Shown here piece by piece: positions 59,856 through 64,000 of a stretch of 64,000 nucleotides of DNA; position 1 is the stretch's first letter; each line of letters starts with the position of its first letter. The notes beneath the pieces were generated by a model. The model had not been told where the DNA came from. It saw only the letters and a program-made list of their open reading frames with translations, and ran no database searches. The DNA is taken from the NCBI RefSeq assembly GCF_034057115.1, contig NZ_CP139195.1, forward strand, positions 2,666,001 through 2,730,000, in the 5' to 3' direction. This stretch comes from Pseudomonas sp. AN-1. GTDB lineage: Bacteria; Pseudomonadota; Gammaproteobacteria; Pseudomonadales; Pseudomonadaceae. Both the position numbers and the translations under genes were made by a program.

Positions 59856-59920
59856 GGTTCGGCGGCCAGGCGGTGCGGACAGCCGGGCAGGGCCGGGATG
59901 GGGAGGTGGTGCAGGTTCAT
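59852..59920 (-). CDS. 22-codon ORF coupled to the photolyase gene
   Basis: ATG 59918-59920 opens [13 protein letters not shown] and closes CPHRLAAEP at TGA 59852-59854, which overlaps the photolyase GTG start by two bases. GAGGT lies 8 nt before the ATG, whereas the photolyase GTG has no ribosome-binding site of its own. This suggests the short ORF serves as a translational entry for the photolyase. The peptide itself resembles nothing I know. Confidence 0.5.
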   Translation of the reverse strand: MNLHHLPIPALPGCPHRLAAEP

Positions 59921-59942
59921 GACGGTTACCTCACAGCATTAC

Positions 59943-59977
59943 TGTACACAAAACATATGATGCACAGCATTTGTACA
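59943..59977. promoter_or_regulatory. TGTACA-type spaced operator upstream of the photolyase
   Basis: TGTACA (59943-59948), then N12, then TGCACA (59961-59966), then five bases and another TGTACA (59972-59977). Spaced TGTACA pairs with a 12-nt gap fit my memory of the operator of light-sensing MerR-type (LitR/CarH-like) regulators of Pseudomonas. The site lies 23 bp upstream of the 22-codon ORF. No such regulator gene is in the window. Confidence 0.45.
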
Positions 59978-60061
59978 GAAAAACGCTTCTGCAAGGCAAA
60001 AACGCCACCGCCCGTCTGCCGGAGGCGAGACGGGCGGTGGCGGGAAGCACGCAAGGCCGGG

Positions 60062-60550
60062 TCAGTGCTTGGTCAGCTTGTCCACGTAGGCCATGGCGAA
60101 GGCCGAGACCACGAAGGTCATGTGGATGATCACGTACCACAGCAGCTTGTCGTTGGGGATCTTCTGCGCGTCCATGAACATGCGCAGCAGGTGGATCGAG
60201 GAGATCGCCACGATGGACGAGGCCACCTTGAGCTTGAGCGAGCCGGCGTCCATCTTGCCCAGCCACTCGAGCTTCTCCCTGCCGTCGGCGATGTCGAGCT
60301 GGGAAACGAAGTTCTCGTAGCCGGAGAACATCACCATCACCAGCAGGCCGCCGACCAGCGCCATGTCGATCAGCGACAGCAGCACCAGGATCAGCTCGGC
60401 CTCGGCCAGCTCGAACACGTGGGGCAGGACGTGGAAGATTTCCTGGAAGAACTTCAGGGCCAGGGCCAGCAGCGCCAGCGACAGGCCGAAATAGATCGGC
60501 GCCAGCAGCCAGCGCGCGGCGTACATGGTGTTTTCGATGAGTCGTTCCAT
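60062..60550 (-). CDS. UPF0114 (YqhA family) membrane protein
   Basis: Unknown function. The 162 residues from ATG 60548-60550 ([20 protein letters not shown]) have about four membrane helices: [38 protein letters not shown] with the conserved [23 protein letters not shown], and a C-terminal [20 protein letters not shown]. These are hallmarks of UPF0114. Confidence 0.9.
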   Translation of the reverse strand: MERLIENTMYAARWLLAPIYFGLSLALLALALKFFQEIFHVLPHVFELAEAELILVLLSLIDMALVGGLLVMVMFSGYENFVSQLDIADGREKLEWLGKMDAGSLKLKVASSIVAISSIHLLRMFMDAQKIPNDKLLWYVIIHMTFVVSAFAMAYVDKLTKH

Positions 60551-60632
60551 GAAAGGGGCACGGCGGTGAACAAGGGAGCGGCGAGTATACCGTCCGTCCG
60601 CTCCTTCCTGCAGCCCGGGCAGCGCCGCAGGC

Positions 60633-60641
60633 TGTGGATAA
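60633..60641 (+). promoter_or_regulatory. Exact DnaA-box sequence
   Basis: TGTGGATAA, the inverse of TTATCCACA, between the UPF0114 gene and the next gene. A single 9-mer can occur by chance. Confidence 0.3.
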
Positions 60642-60723
60642 TTGTGTGGAAGGATTCTGGATGAATGGCGCACGGCGACCAACGGCAGGCCGTGCGTAGC
60701 TGGCCCGAGAAGCAGCTGCCGTC

Positions 60724-61059
60724 CTAGGGCACCAGGCGGAAGCCGCCGGCCGGATGGCCGCGCCCGGCATTCTGCCGGCGCAGTTCGGCCTGCAGGTGCA
60801 GGCACCAGATCGGCGGTTCGGCGACCGTCTGATAGCCCTGGTTGTGCAGATTCTCGACGATTTCGGCGAGCACCTCCTGCGCCTCGGCGAGGCCGTGGAA
60901 CGGGCCTTGCGCCTTGACCGCCGAGGGCTGGCAGGCATTCAGGCCGGCAGCGCAGAGCAGCGTCCACAGGCCCTGGCCACCGGCCAGCGGGCGGATCGTG
61001 CATTCGATGCGCGTGACGATGCCCGGGCTGCGCCGGGTCAGACAGAAGTGACGCGACAT
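60724..61059 (-). CDS. Conserved hypothetical protein
   Basis: 111 residues from ATG 61057-61059 ([20 protein letters not shown]), with GGAGAG six bases upstream. No membrane segment and no recognised motif. The middle contains [20 protein letters not shown], a likely amphipathic helix, and [20 protein letters not shown] believe pseudomonads keep a homologue in the same place, between the UPF0114 gene and the Lon-like protease. The C-terminal [18 protein letters not shown] is basic and probably flexible. Confidence 0.75.
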   Translation of the reverse strand: MSRHFCLTRRSPGIVTRIECTIRPLAGGQGLWTLLCAAGLNACQPSAVKAQGPFHGLAEAQEVLAEIVENLHNQGYQTVAEPPIWCLHLQAELRRQNAGRGHPAGGFRLVP

Positions 61060-61125
61060 GGCGACTCTCCTCGCAGGGTCCTGACTTGATCCTAGTCGCC
61101 CGGGGCCCTGCTGGAAAGTCGCCAG

Positions 61126-61148
61126 TTATCCCCGCGATCTGTGGATAA
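61126..61148. promoter_or_regulatory. Pair of DnaA-box-like 9-mers
   Basis: TTATCCCCG (61126-61134, one or two mismatches) and exact TGTGGATAA (61140-61148) face each other in the gap between the Lon-like gene and the hypothetical gene. With the copy at 60633 they flank the hypothetical gene. Confidence 0.3.
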
Positions 61149-61245
61149 CCTTGTGCATGAGACGGGGGCAGATGGGCGCAACCGGCCAGCCGCGGCAGCC
61201 CGCGGCCGGCTGTACAGAAAACCGCCAGAACGCGCCCGGGGCGTC

Positions 61246-63717
61246 TCAGTAGCGGCGACGACGGGCCTGGCGCGGCGGCTGCGCGGCGGCCGGGCTCCTG
61301 GCCTGGGGCTCGTCCCTGGCGGCGCTCTCGCCCTCCTCCGCTTCCGTTTCCTCCTCGATCTCGGCGATCTCGCGCAGGCGCTCGACCACCCGCGCGTTGA
61401 CGCAGCCGGCGGGGAACATGCCGCACTCGTCGGCGCTGCCGGCCAGCTCGCCGACCAGCAGGCTCAGCGCCTCGTCCACCGTGCGCACGGCGTAGACGCT
61501 GAACTGCCCGGCGCGCACCGCCTGGATCACCCGCTCGTCGAGCATCAGGTTGCACACGTTGGCGTGGGGAATGATCACCCCCTGCTCGCCGGTGAGGCCG
61601 CGCGCCTCGCACAGGCGGAAGAAGCCCTCGATCTTCTCGTTGACTCCGCCGACCGCCTGCACCTCGCCGAACTGGTTGATCGAGCCGGTGATGGCGAAGC
61701 ACTGCTTGAGCGGCACCCGCGACAGGGCCGAGATCAGCGTGCACACCTCGCCGAGCGAGGCGCTGTCGCCGTCGACGTAGCCATAGGACTGCTCGAGGGC
61801 GATGCTCGCCGAGATCTCCAGGGGGAACTCCTGGGCGTAGCGGCTGCCGAGATAGCCGGTGAGGATCATCACCCCCTTGGAGTGGATCGGCTGGCCGAGG
61901 CTGACCTCGCGCTCGATGTCGACGATGCCCGAGCTGCCGGGATAGACGGTGGCGGAGATGCGCGCCGGCACGCCGAACGCCGAGTCGCCGACTTCCAGCA
62001 CGGTCAGGCCGTTGCACTTGCCCATGGCGGCGCCGGCGGTGTCGATCAGGATCACCCCGGCCAGCATGTCGTCGAGGATGCGCGCCGATACCCGGCCGGT
62101 GCGGGTGGCCTTGGCCTTGAGCGCGCGCTCGATGTGGCCGACGTCGGTGAGCGCCTCGCCGGCCAGTTGGCGGATGAAGTCGGCCTCGCTGACCAGCTGG
62201 AACAGGTCGCCGATGCGCGCCGACAGCCGCCCCTGGTGCTCGGCCAGGCGCGCGCTGTAGGTCGCCAGGCGCGCCACGGCATCGTTGGTCAGCGGCGCCA
62301 GGCCCTCCTCGGAGGTGCGCGTCTTCAGCAGCTGGGCGAACTGCTCGAGGCTGTCCTCGAGCAGCGGGATGTCCTCGTCGAAGTCGGCGAGCACGCGGAA
62401 CAGTTCCTGGAAGTCCGGGTCGAGGTCCTGCAAGGCGTAGTAGACCTCGCGCGAGCCGACGATCACCACCTTGACCTGCAGCGGGATCACCTGCGGGGTG
62501 AGGGTGACGGTGGCGATGCGGCCGAGTTCGGCCAGCGGCGACTCCATCTTCAGCTGGCGCGAGTGCAGGGCGCGCTTGAGCGCGTCCCAGACGAACGGCT
62601 CGGAGAGCAGCCGCTCGGCCTCGAGGATCAGGAAGCCGCCGTTGGCGCGGTGCAGCGCACCGGGGCGCAGCTGGCGATAGCTGGTGTACAGCGCGCCCTG
62701 GTCGGAGCTGTACTCGATGCGGCCGAACAGGTTGTCGTAGGTCGGGTGCGGCTCGAACACCACCGGCGCGCCGCCGTTGTGGACATGGCCGACCACCAGG
62801 CTGGGCGCATAGAACTCCACCAGCCCCTGGCGCTTCTGCGCATCCGGACGGTTGTCCTCGACCAGCTGGTCGACCACGGTCTTCAGCAGGTTGAGCTGCA
62901 GGGCCTGCAGCCAGGTGCAGACGCCGACGTTCTCCGCATACTTGGCCGACAGCGGCGCCAGCAGCGGCTGCAGGGCCAGGGTGATGGTCTCCTCGTTGAG
63001 CTGGCGCAGCTGGTTGCTCGACTCGCGCTTCCATTGCGGCAGGCCGACCAGCTCCTCGTTGAGGCGCTCCTCCAGCTCGGCGATGTCGTCGTGGAAGCGC
63101 TCGCGCTCGGCTTCCGGCAGCTGGGCGAACTCGGCCTCGTCCAGCGCCTTGCCGTCCTGCATCGGGGTGAAGGCGATGTTGGCGCTGTCGCGGTACAGGG
63201 CGATGCCGCGCTCCAGGGCCTGCTTCTCGATGATATCCAGGGCGCGGTCGTAGCGCTGGTTGAAGGCGCGGTCGATGGCGCTCTTCTTCTGCTGGTAGGT
63301 GGGCGTCTCGAACACCGCCGGGAAGGTGGCCAGCAGATTGTCGATCAACTGGTCGATGTCGGCCATCAGCCCCTGGGCGCTGCCCTGGTCGAGGCGCAGC
63401 GCACGCGGCTCGCGCGGCTCGTCGAAGTTGTTGACGTAGACCCAGTCGCACGGGGTGACCTGGCGCTTGGCCTCGGCCTTGAGGTAGCGGCGCACGAAGG
63501 AGAAGCGCCCGGTGCCCGGCTCGCCCATGACGAACACGTTGTAGCCGGGGCGCGGCATGGCCACGCCGAACTGCAGGGCGGCCACCGCGCGCTCCTGGCC
63601 GAGCACGCCGCGGAACGGCTCGAGTTCGTCGGTACTGTTGAAGTTGAGCAGCTCGGCGCTGAACTGGCTGCCCAGCTGCTCGGGCAGCAGGCGCAGGGAT
63701 TGCTGGAAATCGGCCAT
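61246..63717 (-). CDS. Lon-like ATP-dependent protease (AAA_32 / LonB type)
   Basis: AAA+ serine protease family distinct from classical Lon. ATG 63715-63717 ([20 protein letters not shown]) gives 823 residues; the frame is open upstream with no similarity. Seen: a Walker A-like loop [13 protein letters not shown], in which Arg takes the usual Lys position (I believe common in this family), a Walker B-like [10 protein letters not shown], a C-terminal Lon protease domain with catalytic Ser652 ([10 protein letters not shown]) and Lys695 (GVNEKIEGF), 43 residues apart as in Lon, and an acidic then Arg-rich tail. The physiological substrate is unknown. Confidence 0.9.
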   Translation of the reverse strand: MADFQQSLRLLPEQLGSQFSAELLNFNSTDELEPFRGVLGQERAVAALQFGVAMPRPGYNVFVMGEPGTGRFSFVRRYLKAEAKRQVTPCDWVYVNNFDEPREPRALRLDQGSAQGLMADIDQLIDNLLATFPAVFETPTYQQKKSAIDRAFNQRYDRALDIIEKQALERGIALYRDSANIAFTPMQDGKALDEAEFAQLPEAERERFHDDIAELEERLNEELVGLPQWKRESSNQLRQLNEETITLALQPLLAPLSAKYAENVGVCTWLQALQLNLLKTVVDQLVEDNRPDAQKRQGLVEFYAPSLVVGHVHNGGAPVVFEPHPTYDNLFGRIEYSSDQGALYTSYRQLRPGALHRANGGFLILEAERLLSEPFVWDALKRALHSRQLKMESPLAELGRIATVTLTPQVIPLQVKVVIVGSREVYYALQDLDPDFQELFRVLADFDEDIPLLEDSLEQFAQLLKTRTSEEGLAPLTNDAVARLATYSARLAEHQGRLSARIGDLFQLVSEADFIRQLAGEALTDVGHIERALKAKATRTGRVSARILDDMLAGVILIDTAGAAMGKCNGLTVLEVGDSAFGVPARISATVYPGSSGIVDIEREVSLGQPIHSKGVMILTGYLGSRYAQEFPLEISASIALEQSYGYVDGDSASLGEVCTLISALSRVPLKQCFAITGSINQFGEVQAVGGVNEKIEGFFRLCEARGLTGEQGVIIPHANVCNLMLDERVIQAVRAGQFSVYAVRTVDEALSLLVGELAGSADECGMFPAGCVNARVVERLREIAEIEEETEAEEGESAARDEPQARSPAAAQPPRQARRRRY

Positions 63718-64000
63718 CGAGGGGGTTCCACACAGGTGACGGGCAGGCGCGGCGAGCGGCCGCGCCGGGCGACCCGGCCGGGCGGCGGGCAAGCGCAGCG
63801 CGACGACGGGCGGACTGCCGCCGATTGTTGACCCGCAGCCAGGGAATGACAAGAACGGCTGCAACCGGCGGCCGGGGCCAGTCTCGAGCGGCTCAGCCCT
63901 GCGCCGCTCGGAGGCCAGGGCATCGAGGGCGGCATGGGGGGCGGCAATGGCGGCCATCCCGGCTGCTCCGCAGGATCGGCATCGTCTTCAATTGGACGGC
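63718..64000. other. Right end, no gene recognised
   Basis: 283 bp upstream of the Lon-like gene to the window edge. Short open frames exist on the minus strand, but none has a ribosome-binding site with a recognisable product. Presumably it holds the protease promoter; I see no convincing one. Confidence 0.5.

Noticed and set aside
59942-59978. LexA box before the photolyase (CTGTACAC... and ...TTGTACAG)
   Set aside because: The two half sites are 23 nt apart and neither 16-mer has both CTG and CAG ends, so LexA binding is unlikely.

Overview
The window is about 64 kb of GC-rich DNA (coding strands rich in G/C third positions) from a gammaproteobacterium of the Pseudomonas / Stutzerimonas / Azotobacter group. 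I base this on the protein sequences, on the fused nuoCD gene, and on local gene orders known from Pseudomonas: carA-carB-greA-yhbY-ftsH-folP-glmM-tpiA, grpE-dnaK-dnaJ-dapB with recN-fur-bamE-ratBA-smpB, and rplU-rpmA-obgE-proB-creA with divergent ispB. It is almost wholly chromosomal core. I see no rRNA, tRNA, CRISPR array, prophage, insertion sequence or integrase.

Layout. (1) 1-11 kb, minus strand: a housekeeping run from carA through carB, greA, a small membrane protein, ftsH, folP and glmM to tpiA, which is cut by the left edge. It carries an 18-codon leader ORF before carA and the remains of rlmE between yhbY and ftsH; yhbY itself reads on the plus strand. (2) 11-16 kb, minus: dapB, dnaJ, dnaK, grpE, with heat-shock (sigma-32) promoters before both grpE and dnaK. 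(3) 16-20 kb: recN behind LexA boxes, fur and bamE divergent, ratA/ratB, smpB. (4) 20-29 kb: a lactate-use locus, lldR divergent from lldP-lldE-lldF-lldG-dld2, with a perfect palindromic LldR-type operator. (5) 29-44 kb: a complete 13-gene nuoA-N operon (complex I, NuoCD fused). (6) 44-52 kb: kdp potassium-uptake operon, with a 32-codon membrane ORF in front of kdpF, then kdpF-A-B-C-D-E. (7) 52-57 kb: creA, proB, obgE, rpmA, rplU (minus) and divergent ispB. (8) 57-64 kb, minus: fklB next to a dispersed-repeat-like element, a DUF2256 mini-protein coupled to an iron-sulfur (6-4) photolyase, a UPF0114 membrane protein, a conserved hypothetical, and a Lon-like protease.

How the parts work together. 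The lactate dehydrogenases and NuoA-N both feed electrons into the quinone pool. KdpFABC is the high-affinity K+ pump, and KdpDE is its sensor pair. The DnaK/DnaJ/GrpE and FtsH modules handle protein quality; FtsH, Obg, YhbY, SmpB and L21/L27 tie to ribosome biology.

The most unusual points are: the loss of rlmE from its normal slot (about 31 codons of its N-terminus remain), next to an ftsH whose protease half looks unlike the usual Pseudomonas form; a Fur protein with no cysteine; a TGTACA-type spaced operator plus a 22-codon ORF coupled to the photolyase gene; a tiny ORF coupled to kdpF; and replacement of the flavin-type L-lactate dehydrogenase by LldEFG. Statements comparing this window with other genomes are from memory and were not searched.
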